DNA of 64,000 nucleotides from NCBI GenBank assembly GCA_946406315.1, contig CAMJKD010000004.1:37200-101199 (forward strand), in the 5' to 3' direction. The number at the start of each line of letters is the position of its first letter. Positions within the stretch are counted from its first letter, which is position 1. Source of the stretch: an uncultured Candidatus Saccharibacteria bacterium. Lineage in GTDB: Bacteria > Patescibacteriota > Saccharimonadia > Saccharimonadales > Saccharimonadaceae. Below, piece by piece: positions 35,370 through 44,375 of this stretch. The notes under the pieces are model-generated. The model saw nothing but the letters and a program-made list of their open reading frames with translations, was not told the origin of the DNA and did no database searches. A program made the translations under genes and the position numbers.

Positions 35370-36206
35370 ATGCAAATACCCGAAAATGTAGCAGAGCGAG
35401 TTAGGGAAAATTCAATCAATAGCATAGTCGATAAATATAAAAATATTACCGACATTAAATGTGATGAGTATAAGCAGCTATGCGCTGCTTATAGGCGTGC
35501 TATGGATGATAAGGATAAAGAATTAGCCGATCGGTTGTATGAGCTAATGTATAGTATCCAAAAGAAAAAGAAGCCTAGAGCGTCTAATAATTTACCGAGT
35601 AGACGTAATTCCTGGAACTACGTTAAAGGCTTGGGTAGGCATAAAATATTTTCCGCAAAGGATATTGCTTTTAAGTTTGATGTTTCAATTGCGGAAGCGG
35701 AGCAAATGATAAAAGATGCCGTTGAATTTAGATTAATATATAAGGATGGTCCAACTACTTATCGAATGCGAAATATCAAAAAGATAGTTAGTCAGGATGT
35801 TTCTGCTTATTTAAACAATGAGCGTAGGCGAGCAATCGGTAATAAAGAAAAAGGCCGTCTGAGTAATGTGGAGAAGAATTATCAAAAGCTGCTTGAAGCT
35901 TCGAAGAAAAGTAGTGCTGAAATTGCAAAGGATATAGATGCATTATATATAAAGCGGGAAAATCTAAAACGACGGCGTGAGAATGAGATAATTGCGAGTG
36001 GAAGAAAAACAAAAAAGCCAAATTGGAAAAAAGATGGTCGAAAAATGCAAAATACTAAACCGATGAAGAGGTATGAGACGATTAGTGGTGGTAATTCATT
36101 TAAAAAAGAAAGCGTTGATCCAGATGAAAAAGACAAAACAAAACGACGAAATCTTCAACTGGGAACCATGAAACATTTTATAGATTTTTATGGTCTTGAT
36201 GGCTAA
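35370..36206 (+). CDS. Unknown basic protein, third gene of the restriction operon
   Basis: 278 residues, starting ten bases after res. It is Lys/Arg-rich. Residues about 90-135 (KIFSAKDIAFKFDVSIAEAE) resemble a winged helix-turn-helix. Residues about 170-210 form a likely coiled coil (NYQKLLEASKKSSAEIAKDI). The C-terminal part is disordered and basic. No known restriction subunit matches. It may regulate the operon, be an accessory DNA-binding factor or a separate defence protein. The position implies co-transcription with mod and res. Confidence 0.65.
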   Translation: MQIPENVAERVRENSINSIVDKYKNITDIKCDEYKQLCAAYRRAMDDKDKELADRLYELMYSIQKKKKPRASNNLPSRRNSWNYVKGLGRHKIFSAKDIAFKFDVSIAEAEQMIKDAVEFRLIYKDGPTTYRMRNIKKIVSQDVSAYLNNERRRAIGNKEKGRLSNVEKNYQKLLEASKKSSAEIAKDIDALYIKRENLKRRRENEIIASGRKTKKPNWKKDGRKMQNTKPMKRYETISGGNSFKKESVDPDEKDKTKRRNLQLGTMKHFIDFYGLDG

Positions 36207-36293
36207 TTAGAACGTTCAATTCGCGATGGTAGCTTGAAACGTGAGCATGAGAAGTATGATGATATATAATGAGGGCATAATGGGAGGAGGAAT

Positions 36294-38129
36294 ATGGCTC
36301 TGAAAGAAACATTGCAAAAAACTGGCGAATTGAACAAAAAATATGATTACTACAAGGCGCTAGGCTACTCCGATGAGGCGGCGAGTGTTTTGGCTTGTTT
36401 TACTTATGGCGATTTCGTGATTGCGAAATTTGCGACGGAATTAGGCAGTGAAGATATTCTAAAGAAAGTATACGAATTTGTAGGTGATGATAATATTGAA
36501 GATGCTGTAAGGAAGATTCGCGAAAAGTATATTCCAGTTGTTGAAGATGATATGGTTTATAGTGCCAGACCACTTAGGGGGAGGGTTTTTAGACGTGCAA
36601 GTGCAGCGTCCGCGGGAGTGTCGGAGGAGATGGCGTTACAGGCGGATGCCATGATGGACGGAGCGGCGCCTGCCGGAATAAGTATGGCGAAAATGGGTGC
36701 GCCAGTAGTGGGCGGTTTGGCAGAGCTTAAACAGCTAGCCGAAGATATTTCCTCTGATAGTTATGAGCAGATTGAAGAAAAGGATGCAAAAGGTGTATTC
36801 ACGGCGCCAACTTCAACTTTTAGGATGACAACTACGACCGCCTCGATGGGTGTAGTGATGAATCAGATTCGCAACGAGCGCAAGGTTGATATGTCGCAAG
36901 TGCGGATTGAAGAAGTGCTGAATTACTTTGATTACGATGCGAAGGCGCCAGAAGAAGACGTTTTTGCAATTGAAACGGAAATCTTGGATAAGAATGAACA
37001 AAAGAAATTATTCTACATCAATGCGCAGGCGAAGCATGAAGTAAAAGAGCATCAGAACATTATTTTATTGCTTGACGTTTCGGGTAGCATGATGGGTAAT
37101 GCTGAGGTGGTACAGATGGCAATTGCGACGATTGTAAGCAAGTTGAAAGTTGGAGATATCTTCAGCCTAGTAACTTATAGTTCGAAAGACGAAACCGTGA
37201 TGAAGAATTATGCGATTCGGAATGAGTCGGATAAAGAATACATTATGGGTCGAATTATGCAGATTGAGATCTCGGGCTATACGGACGGTTCGGCCGGTAT
37301 CGAGACGGCGTACGAGATTGGCAAAAAGAATTATGACAAAGATTGGAACAATCAAGTCATTTTGATTACGGATGGCGATTTGAACTTCGGTATTACGGAA
37401 AAAGGTGGATTAAAAGATTTGATTGAAGAGAAGAAAAAAGAGAACTTGTTCTTGTCGGTAATTGGCACTGGTCTGTGGAACTATAAAGACGATAAATTGG
37501 AAGTTTTGAGTAAGCATGGGAATGGTACTTATTGTGTAATTAATAGCTTGGAAGATGTAGATGAGTCGATTAACAAGCATTATGAAAGTCTGACGAATAT
37601 TGTGGCGAAAGACGTGAAGGCGCAGGTAGAATTTAATCCTAAGTATGTTAAAGAGTATCGCTTGCTTGGATACGAAAACCGCGAATTGAATCATGAGGAT
37701 TTTGCGAACGATAAGGTGACTTCAGAGCCGTATGGTAGTGGTGGGCATGGCGTTGCGTTATATGAGTTGATGATGAATGATGGGGCGGCGGTGGATAATG
37801 GCTTGAAATATCAGACAGCAACGGTGAACGATTCAGATGAATTATGTACGGTTAAAATACGCTACAAGGAGCCATTAGCAGATAAGAGCCATGAAATCGA
37901 ACGGGCGGTAAAAATGGCTAAGACAGAGACGAAGAACGTAAAGCTGGCATATTTACTGTATTGCGTGTCGGAAAAGCTACGTGGATCAGATAAATTAGAT
38001 GAGGATGACGAAAAATATCTCAAAGAAGCAATTGCGAAGAATGGCAATGAACAGTTGATGGAACTGAATGGCGATAAGCTCAAAAGCTTTATTGAGGCGT
38101 ATACTAGTGATTCTTTTATTGATGCCTAG
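36294..38129 (+). CDS. YfbK-like von Willebrand factor A protein
   Basis: 611 residues. The central domain (about 250-420) has the metal-binding MIDAS motif LLLDVSGSMMG and ITDGDLNFG. The sequence before it (RIEEVLNYFDYD) and the C-terminal domain fit the YfbK family (vWA with DUF3520). No signal peptide is visible, so it may be cytoplasmic, though homologues are often envelope-associated. The function is unknown; MIDAS domains bind protein partners. A Shine-Dalgarno (GGAGGA) precedes the ATG and TATAAT lies about 25 bases upstream. Confidence 0.85.
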   Translation: MALKETLQKTGELNKKYDYYKALGYSDEAASVLACFTYGDFVIAKFATELGSEDILKKVYEFVGDDNIEDAVRKIREKYIPVVEDDMVYSARPLRGRVFRRASAASAGVSEEMALQADAMMDGAAPAGISMAKMGAPVVGGLAELKQLAEDISSDSYEQIEEKDAKGVFTAPTSTFRMTTTTASMGVVMNQIRNERKVDMSQVRIEEVLNYFDYDAKAPEEDVFAIETEILDKNEQKKLFYINAQAKHEVKEHQNIILLLDVSGSMMGNAEVVQMAIATIVSKLKVGDIFSLVTYSSKDETVMKNYAIRNESDKEYIMGRIMQIEISGYTDGSAGIETAYEIGKKNYDKDWNNQVILITDGDLNFGITEKGGLKDLIEEKKKENLFLSVIGTGLWNYKDDKLEVLSKHGNGTYCVINSLEDVDESINKHYESLTNIVAKDVKAQVEFNPKYVKEYRLLGYENRELNHEDFANDKVTSEPYGSGGHGVALYELMMNDGAAVDNGLKYQTATVNDSDELCTVKIRYKEPLADKSHEIERAVKMAKTETKNVKLAYLLYCVSEKLRGSDKLDEDDEKYLKEAIAKNGNEQLMELNGDKLKSFIEAYTSDSFIDA

Positions 38130-38175
38130 CGGTGAGTAGAAGCCTAATATGGTAAAATAAAGGACATGGAAGGGC

Positions 38176-38250
38176 GGGCCCATCGTTCAACGGATAGGAC
38201 ATACCCCCTCTAAGGGTACAATGCTGGTTCGATTCCAGCTGGGCCTACCA
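38176..38250 (+). tRNA. tRNA-Arg (TCT) with C33
   Basis: Cloverleaf with acceptor GGGCCCA/TGGGCCT, discriminator A and encoded CCA, D arm GTTC/GGAC, anticodon stem TACCC/GGGTA, T arm GCTGG TTCGATT CCAGC. The anticodon loop reads CCTCTAA, so anticodon TCT is preceded by C instead of the nearly universal U33. Confidence 0.92.
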
Positions 38251-38281
38251 TATTCACTAAAATTCGCCTTTGGGCGATTTT

Positions 38282-39265
38282 TTAGTTTTTGAAGCTGATG
38301 TATTGATGTTTAACATCTGGCTTGCGGGCAAGAAGTTCGTTATTGGTAAGCTCGAGTGAAGCGATATTGATAGGATAGATGCCATTGATAAAAGTAATAG
38401 GCTTAGCGCTGGCTTGGACGGTAGAGACGGCGCCGAGAGTAATAATCTTGTCATAGGGGCTACGAATTTTAGCGCGAGCGCCGTGTGGGAATAGTTTTTT
38501 GCCAGGGGCAACAATACCACGATCGGAGCGCCAAAAATCATTAATTACTGGCGGAACGAGACCATCGTGCATATGACCAGATATAAAATAGTCAAATTCA
38601 TATAATTTTGCAGCGACTTCTGAATCAGAGAGATAAACGGGGGAATGGACGAGGGCAATTTTGACCTTATGTTTTGGCAACCCTGAGATTAATTGCTGGT
38701 CGAGGGCGTCGATATCGGCAAGCATAATGTCGAGGTCTTCGCTACCAGGGTGAAGTAGGGTGGTGCCACGTTTTTCGTCGCGATCGAATTGGAAGTATTC
38801 TGGCGATTGAGTAAAACCGAAGATATAGACGTTTTTGTCTTCGTAAGATTGATTATCGAGAAGTTCGACGTTATCGATAGCGTTAATGTTTTCGATGAAA
38901 TGTTGGCTTTTTTCGGCATACCAATGGCGTTTTTTAGAGAAAATATTGTTATGATCAGGGTTTTTGCGGTAAAAATCGTGATTGCCAAAGCTAATGAGAG
39001 TAGGGGCAACTTTGCCAAGTTGTGCTAGCCAACTAGTAAGTCGCTTAAGGTCGGAAGGGTTCTCAACGTAATCAAGTGAATCGACGAGATCGCCGGCGAT
39101 AAGGATATAATCAGAGGCTTTTTCGCGTGCCTGTTCGGTAATAGCACGAAGCTTAGCGGAGCTCACTTTGGGGCTAAAATGAATGTCGCTAATGAGGAAA
39201 AATTTGAGCTCATGTTTGACGTTTGCGTTATAGAAGCGATAGCGGGAATAATAAAAGCATTTCAT
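38282..39265 (-). CDS. Calcineurin-like metallophosphoesterase
   Basis: 327 residues. Metal motifs are LISDIHFS, IAGDLVDS, SFGNHDFY, VHSPVY and SGHMHDG in the expected order. The family includes phosphodiesterases such as YkuE, which acts on lipid or UDP-sugar pyrophosphates at membranes. The first 20 residues are not a convincing signal peptide. TATAAT lies seven bases before the ATG on the minus strand. The 39315 palindrome is upstream, shared with pyrG. Confidence 0.9.
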   Translation of the reverse strand: MKCFYYSRYRFYNANVKHELKFFLISDIHFSPKVSSAKLRAITEQAREKASDYILIAGDLVDSLDYVENPSDLKRLTSWLAQLGKVAPTLISFGNHDFYRKNPDHNNIFSKKRHWYAEKSQHFIENINAIDNVELLDNQSYEDKNVYIFGFTQSPEYFQFDRDEKRGTTLLHPGSEDLDIMLADIDALDQQLISGLPKHKVKIALVHSPVYLSDSEVAAKLYEFDYFISGHMHDGLVPPVINDFWRSDRGIVAPGKKLFPHGARAKIRSPYDKIITLGAVSTVQASAKPITFINGIYPINIASLELTNNELLARKPDVKHQYISFKN

Positions 39266-39314
39266 TAGAGATATTATAGCATTGTGATACGTTTGTGCCT
39301 GATTGTATTACTAA

Positions 39315-39332
39315 TACGCTATATATAGCGTA
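39315..39332. promoter_or_regulatory. Perfect 18-bp NrdR-box-like palindrome
   Basis: TACGCTATATATAGCGTA is its own reverse complement and fits the NrdR box consensus core CTATATATAG. It lies between the divergent phosphoesterase and pyrG genes. The same motif with three changes lies in the promoter of the NrdD-like gene at 9669-9686. Which of the two flanking genes it controls cannot be told. Confidence 0.65.
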
Positions 39333-39444
39333 ATTTGCAAGTATTAGGACACTAAAATTGGAAAAATCAGGAGTTGAAGACTGTGTTGAAATTGCTTATG
39401 CTAAAAGTGTATATTTAACGGTGGGCTAGTTAAGGAGGTGCCCA

Positions 39445-41037
39445 ATGAAAACAAAAACGAAATATATATTTGTAACAGGGGGCGTGATTTCTGGTGTCGG
39501 TAAGGGAATCATGGCGGCAAGTATCGGCGCGATTTTAAAGGCGAAGGGTCTCAAAGTTTCGATGCAGAAATGTGACCCTTATTTTAATGTTGATGCTGGC
39601 CTATTAAATCCGCGCGAGCATGGTGAATGCTTCGTGACGCACGATGGTGCGGAAACCGATCTCGATTTGGGGCATTATGAGAGGTTCCTCGATGAAGAGA
39701 TGACTGGTGATTCGATTTGGACATCGGGCAAGTTGTACAAGAAATTGATTGACGCAGAACGGGCGGGGAAATTTGGTGGTAAGACCGTGCAGTTAGTTCC
39801 GCACGTGACCGGTTTGGTGCAACAAACATTTTTGGATAACGCTAAGCATTTTGGTTCGGACGTGCATATTGTAGAAATTGGCGGTACGATTGGGGATCTT
39901 GAGGGCTCACATTTCGTAGAGGCGATTCGAGAATTTGGTACCAAAGTTGGGCGCGAGAACTGTCTATATGTTCATGTCTGCTATGTGCCATGGTTGTCAA
40001 CGTCGCAGGAATTTAAGACCAAGCCGGCGCAAAACTCACTACGCGATTTGCGTGAGTTCGGCATTATTCCAGATATGGTAGTAGCGCGCATGGACGTTGA
40101 TAAGGTGATAAAGGCACCGCACGTGGCGGCAAAATTAGCAACCTTCTGCGCCGTGCGTGAAGATGCGGTTGTATTGATGCCGGACGCAAAATCGGTTTAC
40201 GAAGTGCCGCTTAATGCAGTAAAAGGCGGCGTGTTGGCGCCGCTAGAGCGTTTTATCGATCATGGCGATCCAGATATGTCGCAGTGGGAAGAGCTAGTTG
40301 AAAACATTGAATCGAACCCGCGCAAAGAAACCAAGATTGGCTTAGTAGCGAAGTATATCGACAATACGGACACTTATTTATCGGTAACGGAAGCCTTAAA
40401 GGCGGCGGCGTGGAAAGTTGGAGTGAAGTTGGATACAGTTTGGATCGATGCGGAGAAAGCAACAGACGAAGATTTTGCGGCTGTGGATGGAATCGTAGTG
40501 CCGGGTGGATTTGGTATTCGAGGTGTTGAAGGTAAGATTGCGGCTGGCAAGTACTGCCTAGAGCATAACAAGCCATATCTTGGCCTCTGTTTGGGTCTAC
40601 AGACGGCAGTAATTGCGGCGGCGCGTCGAGGGGGTATTAAAAAAGCGAACTCCGAAGAGTTCGATGCGCCGGCTAATGCGAACGTAGTATATATCATGGA
40701 AGGTCAGAAGGGTAAGGAAAGCACAGGTGGCACAATGCGACTTGGCGATTATCCAGCAAAGCTTGTAAAAGGTAGCAAGGTGGCAGAATTATATGGCGTA
40801 GACAAAGTAATTGAGCGTCATCGCCATCGCTACGAGGTGAACCAGAAGTTTTTGAAGGAAATTGAGAAGGGTGGATTGGTAGTTTCTGGTACTTCGCCAG
40901 ATGGCAAATTGGTAGAGTTTGTCGAGGCGCCGGATTGCGATTTCTTTGTAGCGACACAGGCGCATCCAGAATTTAAGAGTAGACCATATCGGGCGCATCC
41001 GTTATTTGAAGGACTAATGCGCGCGGCGAGTAAATAA
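39445..41037 (+). CDS. pyrG: CTP synthase
   Basis: Converts UTP, ATP and glutamine to CTP. 530 residues. The N-terminal synthetase domain begins TGGVISGVGKGIMAASIG (P-loop). The C-terminal glutamine amidotransferase domain has the nucleophile in LGLCLGLQTAVIAA and the His-Glu pair in AHPEFKSRP. A near-ideal Shine-Dalgarno (TAAGGAGGTG) precedes the ATG. An extended -10-like TTATGCTAAAAG lies about 45 bases upstream, with the NrdR-like box further up. Confidence 0.96.
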   Translation: MKTKTKYIFVTGGVISGVGKGIMAASIGAILKAKGLKVSMQKCDPYFNVDAGLLNPREHGECFVTHDGAETDLDLGHYERFLDEEMTGDSIWTSGKLYKKLIDAERAGKFGGKTVQLVPHVTGLVQQTFLDNAKHFGSDVHIVEIGGTIGDLEGSHFVEAIREFGTKVGRENCLYVHVCYVPWLSTSQEFKTKPAQNSLRDLREFGIIPDMVVARMDVDKVIKAPHVAAKLATFCAVREDAVVLMPDAKSVYEVPLNAVKGGVLAPLERFIDHGDPDMSQWEELVENIESNPRKETKIGLVAKYIDNTDTYLSVTEALKAAAWKVGVKLDTVWIDAEKATDEDFAAVDGIVVPGGFGIRGVEGKIAAGKYCLEHNKPYLGLCLGLQTAVIAAARRGGIKKANSEEFDAPANANVVYIMEGQKGKESTGGTMRLGDYPAKLVKGSKVAELYGVDKVIERHRHRYEVNQKFLKEIEKGGLVVSGTSPDGKLVEFVEAPDCDFFVATQAHPEFKSRPYRAHPLFEGLMRAASK

Positions 41038-41069
41038 TCTGCGAATAATTTTAGACATTGAATAAACAT

Positions 41070-41744
41070 CCACCGGCTTAGCCGGTGGTTTTTCTTGTGC
41101 GGGCATAGCCCTCTATTCTTAGCAACGCGTAGAACGCGTAAGTTAGCCCGTCAATTGCTAGCTGTTATGTTATTTTTTCTTGAAAACTAAATCGTTACCG
41201 AGAACTAACTGTTCGCCGAGCATATCTTCTTTCAATTGATTCTGAATATATTCAGCAATTCGGCTCGTATTCTTTCCTACAGTATCTACATAATATCCTC
41301 TGCACCAAAACTCCCTATTGCGATATTTGTATTTTAATTCGCCGAATTGCTCGTACAGCATTGTACTACTTTTACCTTTCAGGTAGCCCATGAAACTAGA
41401 CACAGACAACTTTGGCGGTATCTCTACCAACATATGTACATGGTCAGGACAAGTCTCAGCCTCAAGAATAGTTACACCTTTCCATTCGCAAAGCTGTCTT
41501 AATATTTTGCCTATTACTACTTTTTTCTTATGGAAGAATACTCTTCTTCTGTATTTTGGAGCGAATACTATATGATATTTGCAATTCCATTTCGTGTGAC
41601 TTAAACTATTGATGTCATTGATAGGCATAAAAACTCCTTTTTTGTTTATGTGAATAGCTGACGGGCTACAAAACTAGCATAACAAAAAGGAGTTTTTATG
41701 CGTTCATCGGTAAACCTATACAGAACCACTGGCCTAGCCAGTGG
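41070..41744 (-). mobile_element. IS200-type (IS605 family) insertion sequence
   Basis: One Y1 transposase gene bounded by two subterminal hairpins: CCACCGGCTTAGCCGGTGG (41070-41088) and CCACTGGCCTAGCCAGTGG (41726-41744). Such imperfect palindromes near the ends, without terminal inverted repeats, are typical of single-strand transposing IS200/IS605 elements. Exact cleavage sites are not determined. Inserted just after pyrG. Confidence 0.82.
41170..41628 (-). CDS. tnpA: IS200-type Y1 transposase TnpA
   Basis: 152 residues, the usual TnpA length. The HUH metal motif is DHVHMLVEIP and the catalytic Tyr lies in the C-terminal region (RIAEYIQNQ). The N-terminal KWNCKYHIVFAPKYRRRVF is the family signature. 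It cuts and joins single-stranded DNA at the element ends by recognising the subterminal hairpins. The frame is complete. Confidence 0.95.
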   Translation of the reverse strand: MPINDINSLSHTKWNCKYHIVFAPKYRRRVFFHKKKVVIGKILRQLCEWKGVTILEAETCPDHVHMLVEIPPKLSVSSFMGYLKGKSSTMLYEQFGELKYKYRNREFWCRGYYVDTVGKNTSRIAEYIQNQLKEDMLGEQLVLGNDLVFKKK

Positions 41745-41755
41745 TTTTACGCTAC

Positions 41756-41785
41756 AAAAAGGGCGGTCAGTTATACTGGCCGCCC
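41756..41785 (-). terminator. Terminator of the 41913-42404 gene
   Basis: Minus strand GGGCGGCCAGT pairs with ACTGACCGCCC, followed by TTTTT. A second hairpin, GCTCCC/GGGAGC, lies just upstream at about 41788-41805. The 3' untranslated part is thus about 130 bases long. Confidence 0.75.
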
Positions 41786-41912
41786 ATGCTCCCTTTTTGG
41801 GAGCTTGTGGTGGTGCCCTGGTGGCATCAGGGCTGGGGTCTTTTGCCATTTAGCCGGCTAGACACCGATTAGGAGGTGATCAAAGGGGTTTTACTCCCCA
41901 ATGATGCTAATG

Positions 41913-42404
41913 TTAAAACGCAGCGGTCTCAGCGGGTGCTGCGTCGACATCGTCCTCCTCATCGTATTCGTCGTCGGCGTCATATATTTCTTCATCGATT
42001 GCCGGCGACTTGTGCGGAGCACGAGTCGTTTTGGTACGCTTCAGCCGATCGGCGGCCTTGGCGTTCTGTTTGAGCTCGTTCAGAATCGTCTGCAGGCTGC
42101 GGCGATTGATGTTCTCAATACCGAGCTTACGCAGCTTCGCGATCGTGTCGTTGAGGGCGTTCTGAGCTTTGCCTGAAATCTTATCGGCGTGCTCGGCGCG
42201 CTCTGCGATTTCGATGTAATCCTGAACAAGTTTAATGTTGTCGAAGACGATGGCCCTTTCCCTGAGCCCAGTCTGGTGCCTCGGATCGAGGCCGCGAGCG
42301 GTCAGCATGCGGCGCAGCGAGACGAGCTCTTTCTGCTCGGATTCGTTGCGGCTAGACATGTTGGAGAGTTCCAGGAACCTTTCTACCTTCTTCAAAATCT
42401 TCAT
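41913..42404 (-). CDS. Orphan protein, 163 aa, helical with acidic tail
   Basis: The start is ATG 42404 (MKILKKVERFLELSNMSSRN), with GGAGG about nine bases upstream. The protein is almost entirely charged and helical, probably coiled coil, with a basic middle (RLKRTKTTRAPHK) and a very acidic C-terminus (DADDEYDEEDDVDAAP). No signal peptide or membrane segment and no family recognised. It has its own promoter, a ~200-base leader and a terminator, matching the other orphan units. Confidence 0.7.
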   Translation of the reverse strand: MKILKKVERFLELSNMSSRNESEQKELVSLRRMLTARGLDPRHQTGLRERAIVFDNIKLVQDYIEIAERAEHADKISGKAQNALNDTIAKLRKLGIENINRRSLQTILNELKQNAKAADRLKRTKTTRAPHKSPAIDEEIYDADDEYDEEDDVDAAPAETAAF

Positions 42405-42632
42405 AATGGTGTCCTCCAGATTGTAAAGAGCCGAGGGGAATTCTTCCCCTTATAGGTAATTCGGGTCCGTCAATGCGGGGTTATCCCACCGTTATAACGG
42501 ACGACTAGCAACCGTCGGCTACGTTATTTTGCTTAGCGGATTAAAAACCTTTCCTACGCGGAATAGCTAAATCTGCAAAATACACAGCTCAACGGCTACC
42601 TATACTATATCAAATATTAGACAGTTTGTCAA
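42405..42632 (-). promoter_or_regulatory. Promoter and structured leader of the 41913 gene
   Basis: Minus strand TTGACA (42627-42632), 17-base spacer, TATAGT (42604-42609). The transcribed leader of about 190 bases contains several hairpins, for example GGGGAA/TTCCCC near 42433-42449 and CCGTTATAACGG near 42491-42502. Confidence 0.65.
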
Positions 42633-42669
42633 GCATTAATTTGAAACAGGGGTGAGATGATGGTAAAAT

Positions 42670-44361
42670 ATGGCTATTATGGATAATCTAAAGGCACAAA
42701 TCAAAGGAGTTATCAACGATTTATACGGCGTTGATGATGTCGTGGTTGATTTCGCGGATGTACCGAGCGATATTGAGGGCGACTATTCGACGAATGTGGC
42801 GATGCGTTTGGCGCGTCAGGTCGGTAAAGCTCCCCGTACGATTGCTGAAGAGATTATCGCGAGACTTGAGGGCGGAGATTTTAAGTTTTCAATAGCAGGT
42901 CCTGGTTTTATTAATGTGGCTGTATCTGGAAAAGCTTTACAGAAACAATTGACTGATGCTTGGACGGATCATTATGGCGATAATGAATCTGGAAAGGGCA
43001 AGGTTGCCTTAGATGAGTATCCGAGTACAAATATGGCTAAGCCTTATTCGGTCGGCCATTTGCGTCCTGGCACACAGGGGTGGGCAGCAAAGAAGGTTCT
43101 AGAAGCGAATGGCTGGAAAGTGATTACTGATAACCATCTCGGTGATGTAGGCACGCCGTTTGGGATTTGGGCGACTGGTTTTAAGCGTTCCGGGATAGAT
43201 TTTGATAAGGTGACGGTTTATGATCTAGGTAATATTTACATTCAGATGAAGGCCGATCTAAAAGCCGAAGAAAAGGCCGGAAAACATGAATTGGCCGATG
43301 AGGCGCAAGAGTGGTTAAAGAAACTGGAAAATAAAGATCCAGAAGCGGTTAAGATGTCGAAGCATTTTAATCAGATATCGATTAATCATATGCATGAGGT
43401 GATGTCGCGCTTAGGAATTTCGACTGAATATGAGATGGGTGAAAGTCAGTTTGTGGAATCCGGAAAGAAAGCGGTCGAGAAATATGTTGCTGAGGGTATT
43501 TTTAAACGCAATGAAGACGGTTCGGTGATTTGTCGATTGGATGAATTCGGCATAGATGTACCGATGTTGATGCTGAAAAGTAACGGCACGGCGCTCTATG
43601 CGACGACTGATTTAGGCTGCATGCTATACCGCGTAGAGCATTTTAATCCGGATTTGATTATTATCAATACTGGCATGGAGCAAAATTTTTATTTTGAGCA
43701 ACTCTTTGCGATGGCGAAAAAGATTGGCTTAACGGTGCAGAATTACCATCTGAATTTTGGGATGATTGATCAGATTGGGCCAGATGGCAAGCGCGAGAAG
43801 ATGTCATCGCGTAAAGGTGTGGTACTAATGGAAGAACTGCTGAATGATGCCGAGAAGCGGGTGCGTGAGAATTTTGGTGCTGACATTTCTGATGAGGATA
43901 TTGCGAAGATTGCAGTGGGGGCAATTAAGTTCTCGGATTTTGTAGCCGACCGCAAGACGGGGATTTTGTATGACCCAGATAAGATTTTTGCCTTGACGGG
44001 ACAATCGGGACCGTTTTGTCAGTATGCCTGTGTGCGAATGCGGAGAATTTTGGAGAAAAATGCCGATTTTACAGCTGTTGATTTTGCCGATTACGATTTT
44101 GAGGCAGAGAAAGATATTTTGCGTTTGCTGTTGGCGTTTCCGGCAATTGTAGCGGCGATGCCGGATGGTTTCCTGATGCATAAGATTGCTGGTTTTGCCT
44201 TTGAATTGGCACAAGAATTGAATAGATACTACGAAAAAACGCCAATTTCGTCCGCTTCGGACGTTGAGCGCTCGGCGCGTTTGTGGATGATTGCCCGTGC
44301 GGATTTCGTGCTAGCAAGAGCGTTAGATTTATTAGGGATTGAGATTCCTGCAAAGATGTAA
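42670..44361 (+). CDS. argS: Arginyl-tRNA synthetase
   Basis: 563 residues if ATG 42670 is used; ATG 42679 is also possible. The HIGH-like motif is KPYSVGHLRPG and the KMSKS loop KREKMSSRKG. An N-terminal additional domain (about 1-95) and a C-terminal DALR anticodon-binding domain (LWMIARADFVLARALDLLGI) fit ArgRS. TAAAAT immediately precedes 42670, ending nine bases before 42679. If this is the -10 box, the second ATG is the start and the mRNA is leaderless. Confidence 0.95.
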   Translation: MAIMDNLKAQIKGVINDLYGVDDVVVDFADVPSDIEGDYSTNVAMRLARQVGKAPRTIAEEIIARLEGGDFKFSIAGPGFINVAVSGKALQKQLTDAWTDHYGDNESGKGKVALDEYPSTNMAKPYSVGHLRPGTQGWAAKKVLEANGWKVITDNHLGDVGTPFGIWATGFKRSGIDFDKVTVYDLGNIYIQMKADLKAEEKAGKHELADEAQEWLKKLENKDPEAVKMSKHFNQISINHMHEVMSRLGISTEYEMGESQFVESGKKAVEKYVAEGIFKRNEDGSVICRLDEFGIDVPMLMLKSNGTALYATTDLGCMLYRVEHFNPDLIIINTGMEQNFYFEQLFAMAKKIGLTVQNYHLNFGMIDQIGPDGKREKMSSRKGVVLMEELLNDAEKRVRENFGADISDEDIAKIAVGAIKFSDFVADRKTGILYDPDKIFALTGQSGPFCQYACVRMRRILEKNADFTAVDFADYDFEAEKDILRLLLAFPAIVAAMPDGFLMHKIAGFAFELAQELNRYYEKTPISSASDVERSARLWMIARADFVLARALDLLGIEIPAKM

Positions 44362-44375
44362 GCATAAGCGTGCTA

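Noticed and set aside
41646-41849. Minus-strand ORF of 67 aa after the 41913 gene
   Set aside because: It reads through the strong terminator and into the insertion-sequence end; no ribosome site.
41901-42176. Plus-strand ORF after an excellent AGGAGGTGATC sequence
   Set aside because: The start lies about 20 bases from that site, and it overlaps the minus-strand gene that has promoter, ribosome site and terminator.
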